From the NCBI GenBank assembly GCA_937925925.1, contig CALANA010000084.1:1-42090 (forward strand): a stretch of 42,090 nt of DNA, written 5' to 3'. Within the stretch, counting starts at the first letter, position 1. Every line of letters begins with the position of its first letter. The notes below the pieces were generated by a model, which saw only the letters and a list, made by a program, of their open reading frames with translations, did not search any database and was not told where the DNA came from. This document shows, in pieces, positions 6,962 to 16,013 of this stretch. The position numbers and the translations under genes are program-made. The stretch comes from an uncultured Chloroflexales bacterium. GTDB taxonomy: Bacteria; Chloroflexota; Chloroflexia; Chloroflexales; Chloroflexaceae.

Positions 6962-7236
6962 CAGGAGTTACGCGGCCGCATGAACCCAACGTTCCTTCGA
7001 CTACGCTCAGAGCTTGCCCTGAGCGCAGTCGAACGGGACAAGCTTTTGCGCCGGCGGCAGCGTCGAAGCGACGCTCTTTGTGGTTCCAAATTTTCGCCGA
7101 AGGCGAAAATTTGGAACCACAAAGAGAAAAAGTACCGCTCTGCCCCATTCGGCTTCGCTCAGAGCCTGCCCTGAGCGTAGTCGAAGGGGTAAACTCTGGC
7201 GAAAAGGCGAGTTAAGCATATCACCGTATAAGTCCT
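6962..7236 (+). mobile_element. Family C element C2 with probable target duplication
   Basis: Starts CAGGAGTTACGCGG, ends ACCGTATAAGTCCT. CTAATGGTA lies just left (6953-6961) and CTAATGTA just right (7237-7244), a near-perfect duplication. The interior holds two CTTCGACTACGCTCAGAGC-type hairpins and a long central palindrome (TGGTTCCAAATTTTCGCC ... GGCGAAAATTTGGAACCA). About 275 bp, no transposase. Similar full-length copies are at 13626-13900 and 32949-33220. Confidence 0.75.
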
Positions 7237-7438
7237 CTAATGTAATGTAATGTTGCAGACACTCTGGCTCCTTCTGCTGGTAAACCGCTGAACGGCTTGT
7301 CGCTACGACACGTCGGTTCGTAGCATAGTACATTCATCATACTCCAGTTCTTGTGGTTCAGAACGTGTACCCAGATAGCTCTTGCACAGTATGAAAAAAT
7401 CATTAAAATATGTACAGGAGGTTTGGAAAGGTATTGAT

Positions 7439-8911
7439 ATGGATGCAGCCACGTTCTTGTTGATAACTACCTTCATCCTACTGATTATCAAAACCGGATT
7501 AGCAACGGTTGTAGCGTTCCGTGCATGGAACCATCGGCCTGCACGCTGGTTTGTGTTGCTCGTTGCCTCGATTGTATTGCTCAACATCTTCAATATTGTG
7601 CAGTATCAACCTGACGACGAACGAACCGCCTATATCGGCCTGATTGGCACACGGGTCGTACTGGTGTTCTTGCAAATCGCCATGTTGCTGCTCTTGAGTG
7701 CCCTGTTTGTCCCGCAATGGTGGCAGGGATCACGCCCGATTATCTGGATTACGCTGCCCTATGCGGTCATATTCAGCGCACTGCTGATCGATCTGCTGTC
7801 CGATACCGGTATTTTTGTACAGAGTGTTGTCACTACTGAGACGGGTTATCGGATCATTACAGATACACAGGCTGGTGTCATCGTGCGCCGTCTCTTTCCG
7901 TTGAGCTGGCTGATGCACCTGAGCATTTTGCTGGTGGCGTTTGTCCGTTCGCGCACAGCACGCACCACGATTATGCTCCTCTCTGTCACACTGGTAATAG
8001 CCGCGGCTATGCACTTCATCAAACAGAGCCTGCCCATCGCCGGGCCATTGACAGCACCTGTCGTCACCATCCTCTTGCTTATCGCACTGGCCTACGCCGT
8101 TATGCGTACCCGCCTGATTGTTCCCATCCGCATCGCACTGGATCTGGCGCTTCAGGCGATGGACGAGGCCGTGATCGTTCTGGATCAGCAAGGCCATGTG
8201 GTCTATAGCAATTCCCGCGCTATGGATGTGGGGCTTTGCGCTGATGAGATCGTTCAGGTAGCCTTGGTGACAGCGAACGGGGATGCTTCTCATGCTTCAT
8301 TGCCAGCTCAAGCTCCGGATCAGGCTGATCTGACCACGAACGGCACCCTGACGCTGCATGATCGGCGGATTGCCCTGACTGTTACCCCGGTCACCAATCA
8401 TACCGGGCAATGTCAGGGTTTGCTCCTGATGGGACGTGATGTTACGGAGATTGAACGCTATACCCGGCAGTTGGAACAGGAGCGCCACAATCTAGCGGCG
8501 GTTATCAACCAGCTCCAGACCGAAAAACGTGAACGCGATCAGTTAGCCGCTGTTGTGCGGCAGCTATCTCTACCACTCATACCAGTGATCGAGGGCGTGT
8601 TGATTATGCCTCTGATTGGTCAATTTGATGTGGAGCGTGCCGAGGATTTTATCACCGTTTTACTGCAAGGTATCGAACGTGAACGTGCCCGACTGGTGCT
8701 GATTGACATTACGGGTATTCCTGGCATGGACGCGGCCAGCGCTAACGGGTTGCTACGCGGTATTCAGGCCGCCACATTGCTTGGAGCGCGGTGTGTGCTG
8801 GTTGGTATTCGCCCCGAAATGGCCGAAACGCTGGTTGCCCTCAATCTGAACCTGGATGACCTTTCGACCGCAGCCACACTCGAACAGGCGCTGCAACGCG
8901 AGTTACGATGA
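7439..8911 (+). CDS. Membrane sensor protein: 7TM region, PAS domain and STAS (RsbR-like) domain
   Basis: A likely signalling protein. I prefer ATG 7439 (490 aa) because GGAAAGG lies 7 nt upstream; in-frame starts at 7382 and 7391 lack a good Shine-Dalgarno. Residues 1 to about 230 contain around seven membrane helices, resembling the N-terminal 7TM module of some histidine kinases. A PAS-like domain follows (about 235-345; AMDEAVIVLDQQGHVVYSNS, then LLLMGRDVTEIERYTRQLEQ), then a coiled-coil segment. The C-terminal STAS domain occupies about 375-490 (LPLIPVIEGVLIMPLIGQFD, VLIDITGIPGMDAASANGLL). There is no kinase or cyclase domain. RsbR-type STAS proteins build stressosome-like partner-switching complexes; the Thr in DITGI is where such domains are commonly phosphorylated (family knowledge). 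A paralogous C-terminal half is found at 14111-15475. Confidence 0.82.
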   Translation: MDAATFLLITTFILLIIKTGLATVVAFRAWNHRPARWFVLLVASIVLLNIFNIVQYQPDDERTAYIGLIGTRVVLVFLQIAMLLLLSALFVPQWWQGSRPIIWITLPYAVIFSALLIDLLSDTGIFVQSVVTTETGYRIITDTQAGVIVRRLFPLSWLMHLSILLVAFVRSRTARTTIMLLSVTLVIAAAMHFIKQSLPIAGPLTAPVVTILLLIALAYAVMRTRLIVPIRIALDLALQAMDEAVIVLDQQGHVVYSNSRAMDVGLCADEIVQVALVTANGDASHASLPAQAPDQADLTTNGTLTLHDRRIALTVTPVTNHTGQCQGLLLMGRDVTEIERYTRQLEQERHNLAAVINQLQTEKRERDQLAAVVRQLSLPLIPVIEGVLIMPLIGQFDVERAEDFITVLLQGIERERARLVLIDITGIPGMDAASANGLLRGIQAATLLGARCVLVGIRPEMAETLVALNLNLDDLSTAATLEQALQRELR

Positions 8912-9012
8912 GCGCTCCAGGCCCTGGAGTACAGCCTGGCCATGGTCGAGAGCGTCCTGCCGCAGGTTCCGCTTGTACGTGTGGGCTTTCTGGCTAATCG
9001 GGTTGGGATGGG

Positions 9013-9050
9013 CTATGCAGGGGCTGTGCCTGATCCCTGTCCCTGCATAG
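9013..9050. terminator. Stem-loop between convergent genes
   Basis: CTATGCAGGG (9013-9022) and CCCTGCATAG (9041-9050) form a perfect 10-bp stem with an 18-nt loop, in the 287-bp gap between the STAS gene and malQ, which converge. There is no U tract, so it may be a processing or stability hairpin rather than a classic terminator. The rest of the gap shows only short CGTCGT-rich inverted motifs and no gene. Confidence 0.4.
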
Positions 9051-9198
9051 AACTCTACACTAGTGATTGTCACCGTGATGGTGCAGGATACGTCGTAACG
9101 ACGCGTTCGTCGTTTCTGACGCCGGATCAACGATGAACGTCGTTCCGACATACTCGGCATATGCAATGTGGCTGACCACTAGACATACCACAAGTGTA

Positions 9199-10728
9199 TT
9201 ATTCTTCTGGCGTAGACCCTGATTCCGCTCGTCCATACGTCTCGGTCAGCAGGCGTAATCCGTGTGACATATCCGGGTTCATTGCCTCGGCCCGAAAGCG
9301 CCATGACCAGTTACCTTCGGCCAGGCCAGGGATATTCATACGCGCATCGCTGCCGAGCCGCAACACATCTTGTAGGGGAAAGATCGCCATATCGGCCACG
9401 GAAGACAGTGCCAGGCGGATCATATCCCACCCGATGTCGCTCCCATCCCGTCCCAGATAGCGTTGGATTTTTTCACGCTCCTTATCGTCGCGGGTCAGAA
9501 ACCAGCCTAGAGTCGTATCGTTGTCATGCGTACCGGTATAGACCACATAATTTGCGCTGTAGTTGTGTGGCAAATACGGGTTTTTGGCTGTATCGCCAAA
9601 AGCAAACTGCAGCACCTTCATGCCTGGCAGATTGAAGTCATCACGGAGAATTTCAACTTCGGGCGTAATCAGACCCAGATCCTCGGCAATAATTGGTAAT
9701 TCACCCAGTTCTTGCTCCAGTTGGGCGAACAGGGCATGGCCAGGCCCCTTTACCCAGCGCCCATTCACGGCTGTCTCTTCGGTAGCGGGCACTTCCCAAT
9801 AGGCTTCAAAGCCCCGAAAATGATCGAGGCGCACAATATCAACCATAGCGAGTATGCTTTTAATGCGCCGCAGCCACCAGGCATAGCCGTTCGCCGCCAT
9901 GCGTTCCCAGCGATAGAGCGGATTACCCCAGAGTTGACCAGTCGCGCTGAAATAGTCAGGTGGCACACCAGCCACAACCGTAGGCTGGCCTTCGTCATCG
10001 AGAAAGAACAATTCGGGGTTGGCCCATACATCGGCCCCATCGTAGGCTACAAAAATAGGCATATCGCCAATGATACGAATGTCACGTGCATTGGCATAGG
10101 CTTTGAGTTCGCTCCACTGGCTAAAGAAGAGGTACTGGAAATATTTCTGCGCCTCAATCTGTTCAGCAAGCTCCTGTTGCCAGTATTGCAGTGCCTCTGG
10201 TTGGCGAGTGCGAATTGTATGCTCCCAGGTGTCCCAGGAAGCACCATCGAACCGCTGCTTGAGTGCGATAAACAGAGCATAGTCATCCAGCCAGATGGCA
10301 TTGTCCGTACAAAACTGTTGGAATGCCGCCCGGTGTTTGTCCGAGCCATTGCTTTGAAAAAGGGTAAATGAACGCTGTAGCAGCGGCATTTTGAACGCGG
10401 TAACCGCGTTGTAGTCTACCCGATCTACCGAGAAATCGGGCATGGGCGGTGCCGTTTCTCCGGTAAGATCCGCGTCCGTGAGTAACGTTTCTTCCACCAG
10501 GCGATCCAGGCTGACCAGCAACGGGTTACCAGCAAACGAGGATAAGCACTGATAGGGCGAATCACCAAAACCGGTCGGGCCAAGTGGCAAGATTTGCCAC
10601 AACCGTTGACCCGCATCGTAGAGAAAATCAATAAACTGATAGGCCGCCGAACCCAGATCGCCAATACCCCAGCGACCCGGCAATGATGTTGGATGCAACA
10701 AAATCCCACTGGAACGAGGGAGACGCAT
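9199..10728 (-). CDS. malQ: 4-alpha-glucanotransferase (amylomaltase, GH77)
   Basis: This enzyme transfers alpha-1,4-glucan segments between malto-oligosaccharides and glucose in maltodextrin and glycogen metabolism. The 509-aa length is normal for bacterial GH77. The N-terminus SSGILLHPTSLPGRWGIGDL is diagnostic, followed by LPLGPTGFGDSPYQCLSSFA. Catalytic residues are visible: the nucleophile Asp in VDIVRLDHFRGF (about residue 299), the acid/base Glu in PIIAEDLGLI (about 349) and the third carboxylate in YTGTHDNDTTLGWF (about 400). GAGGT lies 5 nt before the ATG. It is the last of three minus-strand genes (fni, recF, malQ) with 70-80 bp gaps. It has no obvious functional link with recF but may complement the sugar ABC importer in the window. 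Confidence 0.95.
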   Translation of the reverse strand: MRLPRSSGILLHPTSLPGRWGIGDLGSAAYQFIDFLYDAGQRLWQILPLGPTGFGDSPYQCLSSFAGNPLLVSLDRLVEETLLTDADLTGETAPPMPDFSVDRVDYNAVTAFKMPLLQRSFTLFQSNGSDKHRAAFQQFCTDNAIWLDDYALFIALKQRFDGASWDTWEHTIRTRQPEALQYWQQELAEQIEAQKYFQYLFFSQWSELKAYANARDIRIIGDMPIFVAYDGADVWANPELFFLDDEGQPTVVAGVPPDYFSATGQLWGNPLYRWERMAANGYAWWLRRIKSILAMVDIVRLDHFRGFEAYWEVPATEETAVNGRWVKGPGHALFAQLEQELGELPIIAEDLGLITPEVEILRDDFNLPGMKVLQFAFGDTAKNPYLPHNYSANYVVYTGTHDNDTTLGWFLTRDDKEREKIQRYLGRDGSDIGWDMIRLALSSVADMAIFPLQDVLRLGSDARMNIPGLAEGNWSWRFRAEAMNPDMSHGLRLLTETYGRAESGSTPEE

Positions 10729-10797
10729 AGTGACCTCGCATATAACAAGGAACCTGTGGCTGACATTGTAGCACAGACTGAGATATGTGATGAGGCG

Positions 10798-11976
10798 TTA
10801 ACTGGGATAGATCTGGCCCTCTTCGACCCGCAGGCGCTGAACATTCTGCAAAAAATCGGTGTCAAAGTCACTCAAGTCGGTGGTTGTGAGCAGCGTTTGC
10901 TGCTGGGGACGGCTAATGACGCGCAACAGGTGCGTGCGACGTTGGGTATCTAACTCACTCAGCAGATCATCAAGCAGCAAAACCGGGGTTTCGCCACTGC
11001 GCGTGTGCATTAACTCTGCCTCGCCCAGCTTCAAGGCCAGCGTGACGCTGCGCTGCTGGCCGCGTGAACCATACACGCCTAGATTAATGCCCCCGACAGT
11101 GAAGCGCAGATCATCACGGTGTGGCCCGATCAACGTCTGTCCCCGGTTTAATTCTTCGCGGCGCAACTCTTGCAGGCGGATGCCCAGGCGTTGTGCCAAC
11201 CCACCTGCATCGTTGCCAGTCCCCAGATCACAACTAGCCTGGTAACGCATCTCCAGGGGCTGTGCATTGCCCGTAATCTCACAAAAGAGCGGCCCTACCA
11301 ACTGGTTGAGATCGGTCACCGCCCGCAAGCGTTCAGCCAGCAGATAGCCGCCCGTCGCTGCCAGTTCTCGATCCCAGTAGGCCAGTTCGTCATCAACCGC
11401 TCGGAGCGGGCGGCGACGCTCGCGCCAGGCTCGCAGCAAGCCATTGCGTTGCTGCACCAGCCGATTGTACTGTGCCAACGCACGGACATAGTGTGGATCA
11501 AGCTGGGAGAGCGTAATATCAAGATACCGACGACGCTCCGTGGGCGGGCCATCAACCAGCAACAGATCGGCAGGGGTAAACAGTACCACCCGCAGTTGCC
11601 CGATCAAATCCAGCGCACGCACTGTTCGCCGATCAACTCGCACGAGCTTCTGGGTTGTGCCGGTGAGGTGGCCCTGATCGTTGGCGCGTAACTGGACAAT
11701 AACCTCCAGGCGCGTTTTGCCGCCAGTGCGGTGTAGTTCAGCTACCAACCGTGCAAATGGAGTCACCCCGGCCTCACCCTGAGCATGCCAATGCACCAGT
11801 TCACGGTCATTACTGGTGCGGGGCGAGCGGGTAGTGGCGAGATAAAAGAGTGCCTCAAGTAATGTGGTTTTGCCAGAAGCATTCGCGCCATAGATCAATG
11901 TGGTGTTGGCACTTAAAGGTAGATCAAGACGTCGGTAGACCCGGAAATCACGGAGGCTAAGATTGCTAACATACAT
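10798..11976 (-). CDS. recF: DNA replication and repair protein RecF
   Basis: RecF is an SMC-like ATPase that, with RecO and RecR, loads RecA at single-strand gaps. The 392-aa protein starts [20 protein letters not shown], the family signature, with Walker [21 protein letters not shown] near residues 30-50. The C-terminal part holds the family motif [11 protein letters not shown], the ABC-type signature [20 protein letters not shown] and Walker [14 protein letters not shown], then a D-loop region before [14 protein letters not shown]. Length and motif order are typical. It is not next to dnaA, dnaN or gyrB here, its common neighbourhood in other bacteria; instead it lies between fni and malQ. 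Confidence 0.95.
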   Translation of the reverse strand: MYVSNLSLRDFRVYRRLDLPLSANTTLIYGANASGKTTLLEALFYLATTRSPRTSNDRELVHWHAQGEAGVTPFARLVAELHRTGGKTRLEVIVQLRANDQGHLTGTTQKLVRVDRRTVRALDLIGQLRVVLFTPADLLLVDGPPTERRRYLDITLSQLDPHYVRALAQYNRLVQQRNGLLRAWRERRRPLRAVDDELAYWDRELAATGGYLLAERLRAVTDLNQLVGPLFCEITGNAQPLEMRYQASCDLGTGNDAGGLAQRLGIRLQELRREELNRGQTLIGPHRDDLRFTVGGINLGVYGSRGQQRSVTLALKLGEAELMHTRSGETPVLLLDDLLSELDTQRRTHLLRVISRPQQQTLLTTTDLSDFDTDFLQNVQRLRVEEGQIYPS

Positions 11977-12052
11977 ATCGTAGACAGCATGACAGAGCGG
12001 CGGAGCGCCAGAGAGAACGGGTGGAAGGATTCCCGTGCGCTCCAGCGCAACG

Positions 12053-13087
12053 TCATTCTGTCAAATGTAAGGCGCGTAACGCAGCCAGATTGCCGCAGTT
12101 GCTACAGAACATCGCCACGCGCAATTCCTTGATGTAGACCTGTAATTGCTCGACCACCGCCTCGACCCCTCGTTCATCCACAGCGGAGATCAAAGCGGGA
12201 CGGGCGGTTGCAGCCAGATCGGCCCCTAGTGCCAGCGCCTTGGCAATATCCACCCCGTTACGGATGCCGCCACTGCCGATCAGCGTTACGGCTGGCAAGA
12301 CGGCCCGAATCTGGCGAATAGCCTCGGTGGTAGGCAAGCCCCACCCGGCAAAGGTGCTGGCTACCTGTGATCCTTGCTGATCCGGCTGACGGAAGCGTTC
12401 CACCTCACTCCAGCTCGTCCCCCCTGCACCAGCCACATCAATGATGCGCACTCCTACTGCATACAGGCGCTGGGCGTCGGCAGCGCTGATACCGTTGCCA
12501 ACCTCTTTCGCAATCACCGGCACGGGCAGTTCACGGCAAACCTGTTCAATACGTTTCAGCAAACCTTTGAAGTTCACGTTGCCTTCGGGTTGTACCGCCT
12601 CCTGGAGCGGGTTAAAATGCAAAATCAGCGCATCGGCCTCGATCATATCCACTGCGCGCTGGCAGTGTTCAACCCCAAAGCCATAGTTCAATTGTACCGC
12701 GCCCAGATTAGCAAGCAAAGGGATTGAGGGTGCAACGCGGCGTACCTGATAAGTTGATGCCAGGCGTCCATCAGCTACAGCCGCTCGTTGCGAACCGACC
12801 CCCATCGCCAATCCAAGCTGTTGTGCTGCTTCAGCCAGTGTCAGGTTAATGCGTTCAGCGGCCTGTGCGCCACCTGTCATTGAACTGATCAGCAGCGGTG
12901 CACGTAATGATTTGCCAAGGAAGGTCGTATGGGTATCGATCTCGTCCATATCCAGATCGGGTATCGCGGTATGTGGCAGACGATAGGCGGCAAAGCCGGT
13001 AACTACACCTTTGGCCGCTACATCCTCGCTCAGGACGATACGAATATGATCTAGTTTACGCCCTTCAATCGTGGTGGAGTCAGGCAT
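12053..13087 (-). CDS. fni: Isopentenyl-diphosphate delta-isomerase, type II (FMN-dependent)
   Basis: Interconverts isopentenyl and dimethylallyl diphosphate, supplying isoprenoids such as carotenoids, quinones and chlorophyll side chains. The 344-aa protein has the type II pattern: a [10 protein letters not shown] start, the [20 protein letters not shown] flavin and substrate loop (about residues 66-86), [11 protein letters not shown], the [12 protein letters not shown] strand with Lys and Glu, [13 protein letters not shown], and [20 protein letters not shown] for phosphate and FMN binding. An AAGGAG site lies 7 nt before the ATG. It appears to be the first gene of the fni-recF-malQ cluster. 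A repeat cluster lies directly upstream, so its promoter must sit in 13088-13170 or within the repeats. Confidence 0.94.
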   Translation of the reverse strand: MPDSTTIEGRKLDHIRIVLSEDVAAKGVVTGFAAYRLPHTAIPDLDMDEIDTHTTFLGKSLRAPLLISSMTGGAQAAERINLTLAEAAQQLGLAMGVGSQRAAVADGRLASTYQVRRVAPSIPLLANLGAVQLNYGFGVEHCQRAVDMIEADALILHFNPLQEAVQPEGNVNFKGLLKRIEQVCRELPVPVIAKEVGNGISAADAQRLYAVGVRIIDVAGAGGTSWSEVERFRQPDQQGSQVASTFAGWGLPTTEAIRQIRAVLPAVTLIGSGGIRNGVDIAKALALGADLAATARPALISAVDERGVEAVVEQLQVYIKELRVAMFCSNCGNLAALRALHLTE

Positions 13088-13168
13088 CGGGAGGCTCCTT
13101 TTGTGATCGGAAAAGCATAAGCATCATACCAGCAAAGGCTGAGAGCGTCAAACGAAGGCAAAAGCGTA

Positions 13169-13333
13169 ATTGTTCACACTCCGGGCAACGTGTAGCCTGG
13201 GTGCGTGCGGATCTGCCGGTTGGCAGGTTTGTGGTAAAACCGGGGCAACGTGTACGCCTGGGAGCGCGAGCAACTTGCCCACGTATGCACGACAGCGGGC
13301 GGGACGCCCGCACTCCCAGGAGAAACGTAAACG
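13169..13333. repeat. Family D element D2 (degenerate)
   Basis: TTGTTCACACTCCGGGCAACG at the left resembles a family D terminus. The core contains GTACGCCTGGGAGCGCGAGC and the hairpin GCGGGCGGGACGCCCGC, then CACTCCCAGGAGAAACGTAAACGC, all shared with D1 and D6. The right end is obscured because a family A element starts there. Confidence 0.5.
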
Positions 13334-13542
13334 CTTACGACATGTTCGTGCCACTCGTCTTCCAACGCAGCCCAGTTCGCGGTGGGCGGTATGGGGGGGC
13401 CATGTTCCTGTCGGGTGTGGTACGGCGCAGCTGCGCCGCATCCCTCCGCCTTGCGCCATTTCTTTCCAGGGCACGTCTCCTTGTCGTATGCGCAAGCGTC
13501 AGACGAACCAACGAATGCGGAAGGTCGCAGACACATTGGTAT
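13334..13542 (-). repeat. Family A element A3 (inverted orientation)
   Basis: Read on the minus strand it starts ATACCAATGTGTCTGCGACC (from 13542) and continues CATACGACAAGGAGACGTGCC, the family A left arm. It then passes through a GCGGCGCAGCTGCGCCG hairpin to GTTGGAAGACGAGTGGCACG, the right arm. The distal terminus near 13334 is too diverged to place precisely. Confidence 0.6.
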
Positions 13543-13555
13543 CAGTTCTCAAGAA

Positions 13556-13617
13556 ATGAAGTCCAGGCTTGCGCCTGGTAGGGTTCGATCCAGGCTTAAG
13601 TCTGGATGGAGCGGTAC
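13556..13617. repeat. Family E repeat
   Basis: AATGAAGTCCAGGCTTGCGCC...GATCCAGGCTTAAGTCTGGA carries two CCAGGCTTNNNCYGG half-units, the same structure as at 6864-6926. Confidence 0.5.
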
Positions 13618-13625
13618 AATTGGTA

Positions 13626-13900
13626 CAGGACGTACACAGTCGCGTGAACCCAACGTTCCTTCGACGACACTCAGGACAAGCTCTTTCGCCGGAGTTCACC
13701 CCTTCGACTACGCTCAGAGCTTGCCCTGAGCGCAGTCGAACGGGGCAGGCTCTGAGCGAAGCCGAATGGGGCCGCATGGAAGGGACTCTTTTTTCCTACC
13801 ATCTTTTCGCCGTAGGCGAAAAGATGGTAGGAAAAGAAGACAACATACCGCTCTGCCGAAAGCGAAAAGGCGAGATGAATACACTACCGCGTAAGTCCTG
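13626..13900 (+). mobile_element. Family C element C4
   Basis: Starts CAGGACGTACACAG and ends CCGCGTAAGTCCTG. TGGTA occurs on both outer sides (13621-13625 and 13901-13905), a possible 5-bp duplication. Inside are CTTCGACTACGCTCAGAGC-type hairpins and a long central palindrome (TTCCTACCATCTTTTCGCC ... GGCGAAAAGATGGTAGGAA), parallel to the palindrome in C2 but of different sequence. Confidence 0.7.
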
Positions 13901-13962
13901 TGGTATAGGATTGCTCTACCACGTACATATGTTTGGGTATTACCAATAATGCCAGAGCTAGC

Positions 13963-13991
13963 TTGACAATGTCCTGGCTCTTTTATATACT
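13963..13991 (+). promoter_or_regulatory. Consensus sigma-70-type promoter for the PAS-STAS gene
   Basis: TTGACA (13963-13968), a 17-bp spacer and TATACT (13986-13991) match the housekeeping promoter consensus almost perfectly. The predicted start near 13998 gives a leader of about 110 nt before the gene at 14111. Confidence 0.75.
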
Positions 13992-14110
13992 TTGAAGCAG
14001 TCTACTAGATAAGTTGTCTGTTTTTTTAAGCTAGCAAGGTGAATTAGAGAATTAAAATTTATACCAGAATTCAGTGAACCAGATATATTTAATTATACAA
14101 GGAGAAATGC

Positions 14111-15475
14111 ATGTCTGATGGTTCACCAAAAAATCATAATGTACAGGCTGAAAACGCGCAATTACGCAGGCGCATAACCGAATTAGAACAACGGCTGCAA
14201 GAAGCAACTCAAAAAGCAGCAGATGTACAGACACAGTTGCAGCAGATGCAGCAAGAGTTGCAGCAGAGTCAATCCGCTCTCACCCAACTCCAGGCCGAGG
14301 CCCAGCGACAACAGGTGCTGGTACAACTACTCATTGATCATCTGCCGCAAGAGATAGGGGTCTATTGGAAGGATCACAATGGGTGTTATCTGGGCGGTAA
14401 TCGGAAAATGTATACTGATGCAGGTGCGTCTGCCCCGTCTGAGATTGTTGGCAAGACCGACTATGACATGCCCTGGGCTGATCGGGCCGATGTCTACCGA
14501 GCCGATGATCGAGCGGTGATGATTAATGGGATACAACAACTCTATGAAGAAGCTGTGACCAGCAGCGATGGTAGCACGCTCTGGGTCGTCAGTACCAAAG
14601 TCCCCTGGGTATATAACGGTGAGGTGCTAGGAATCGTCGGGATTGCCGAGGATCGAACGAAACGGAAGCAGCAAGAAGCACAGTTGCGTACCTTTAAAAT
14701 ATTGGTGGAAAATACGCCCGATGCGGTGATGATCAGTGACCCGCACCAGATAATTACCTATGCCAACGCGGCAGCCGAGGCGATGTATGGGTTTCAGCCG
14801 ACTCTGGTCGGGGTGACAGCCGATCAGCTTGTCGTGCCGGCGGAACGGTTGCTGCTGGATCAACTGGTCGAAGAGGTGATGAAGACGGGTACGGTACGTA
14901 TTCAGCTACGCGCCCAACGAGCGTCAGGGGCAGAGTTCCCCGCACAACTATCCGGGTTGATGATGCGGGATGATCAGGGTCAGTTGATCGGTTTTGGCTC
15001 GGTCGTCCGCGATCTTACCGAGGAACAGCGGGCTATAGCCGAACGCCAGGCCTTGCAAGAACAAATCATCGCTGCTCAACAAAAATTGGTGCGCGAACTC
15101 TCAACCCCGCTGATGCCCATTGCCGACGGGGTGGTCGTGATGCCGATCATTGGCAGTGTAGACAGTCAGCGGGCGCAGGCGATAATGGAAACCACCCTGG
15201 AAGGCATCACCACCTATAGTGCCGAGGTGGTTATTCTGGATATTACGGGCGTGCGGGTGGTTGATACCCAGGTAGCGGCCGCATTGTTGCGCACGGCGCG
15301 AGCGGCGCAACTGCTGGGGGCAGAGGTGGTGTTGACCGGTATCAGTGCCGAGATTGCGCAGACGCTGGTGCAGATCGGGGCCAATCTAGGGAATATCATT
15401 GCCCAGAGTAGTTTACAGCAAGGTATTGCCTATGCGATGCATCGGCGCAAAGCGTTGGTGCATTCGTTGCGTTAA
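14111..15475 (+). CDS. Soluble PAS-PAS-STAS signalling protein (RsbR-like)
   Basis: A 454-aa cytoplasmic protein. Residues 10-75 are a long Gln-rich coiled coil (ENAQLRRRITELEQRLQEAT, QLQQMQQELQQSQSALTQLQ). Two PAS-type sensor domains follow: about 78-190 (HLPQEIGVYWKDHNGCYLGG, ending NGEVLGIVGIAEDRTKRKQQ) and about 193-310 (LVENTPDAVMISDPHQIITY, ending GSVVRDLTEEQRAIAERQAL). The STAS domain spans about 335-445 (STPLMPIADGVVVMPIIGSV, VVILDITGVRVVDTQVAAAL, AEVVLTGISAEIAQTLVQIG). The DITGV motif keeps the Thr that RsbR/RsbS-type domains use as phosphorylation site (family knowledge). AAGGAG lies 6 nt before the ATG. No partner kinase (RsbT) or phosphatase (RsbX) gene is nearby. It probably oligomerises with related STAS proteins into a stressosome-like sensor. 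Confidence 0.87.
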   Translation: MSDGSPKNHNVQAENAQLRRRITELEQRLQEATQKAADVQTQLQQMQQELQQSQSALTQLQAEAQRQQVLVQLLIDHLPQEIGVYWKDHNGCYLGGNRKMYTDAGASAPSEIVGKTDYDMPWADRADVYRADDRAVMINGIQQLYEEAVTSSDGSTLWVVSTKVPWVYNGEVLGIVGIAEDRTKRKQQEAQLRTFKILVENTPDAVMISDPHQIITYANAAAEAMYGFQPTLVGVTADQLVVPAERLLLDQLVEEVMKTGTVRIQLRAQRASGAEFPAQLSGLMMRDDQGQLIGFGSVVRDLTEEQRAIAERQALQEQIIAAQQKLVRELSTPLMPIADGVVVMPIIGSVDSQRAQAIMETTLEGITTYSAEVVILDITGVRVVDTQVAAALLRTARAAQLLGAEVVLTGISAEIAQTLVQIGANLGNIIAQSSLQQGIAYAMHRRKALVHSLR

Positions 15476-16013
15476 GGTCTCGAGACAAGACTGGTCTGTC
15501 GGTTCAGGCATAGTTCGGTTCGTGCCAAGTGAGGCTGCATTGTCACACATGGCGCTGCATACCGCTGCGAATATGAGGTGGCATCTCGCCACCGTGGATA
15601 GGAAGATAGTGAGGACGTTTCTTGTGGTTGCTTGTAATGAAAGCAATCCATACGCATGGGTAGCAGGGTGGCAATACCAACGTTGCGTACCGGTGCGTTG
15701 CGGCGCCACGCAGTGTATAGGGGCGACCTTTGTGATCGCCCGCATGGTGATGCAACGAGCGCAACGTGTGGCAACGTAACTATTCACACTCGAGAGAATG
15801 CGCGCGTCTGGAAGCGAGGGCGTCTCGTCCTCCGTCTCGTATGTGCGGGCAAGATGCCCGCGCTCCCAAGAGAACAGTACACGTATTGGCAACGGTACGG
15901 AACGCTGTGTAGCGTCGCCTGAATGATGACCCAATGTGATGCGTGGCTTTGTTGGATGCTACGGATGGCGGGGGTACCCACGTGGAGTACCCTGTTTGTT
16001 ATGGACGCCGGAT
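15476..16013. repeat. Repeat-bearing intergenic region, including family D element D3
   Basis: No convincing gene is seen. 15715-15745 contains GGGGCGACCTTTGTGATCGCCC, a dispersed-repeat-like hairpin. 15776-15880 is a degenerate family D copy: ACTATTCACACTCGAGAGAA at the left, the core GTGCGGGCAAGATGCCCGCGC, and CCAAGAGAACAGTAC at the right. Near 16010, GGACGCCGGATTTAT and GGACGCCGGATCGTG form a short direct repeat. Longer ORFs here lack Shine-Dalgarno sites and have repeat-like composition. Confidence 0.5.

Noticed and set aside
15399-15934. Overlapping open frames on both strands after the PAS-STAS gene
   Set aside because: No Shine-Dalgarno, no recognisable family, and they cross family D and other palindromic sequence.
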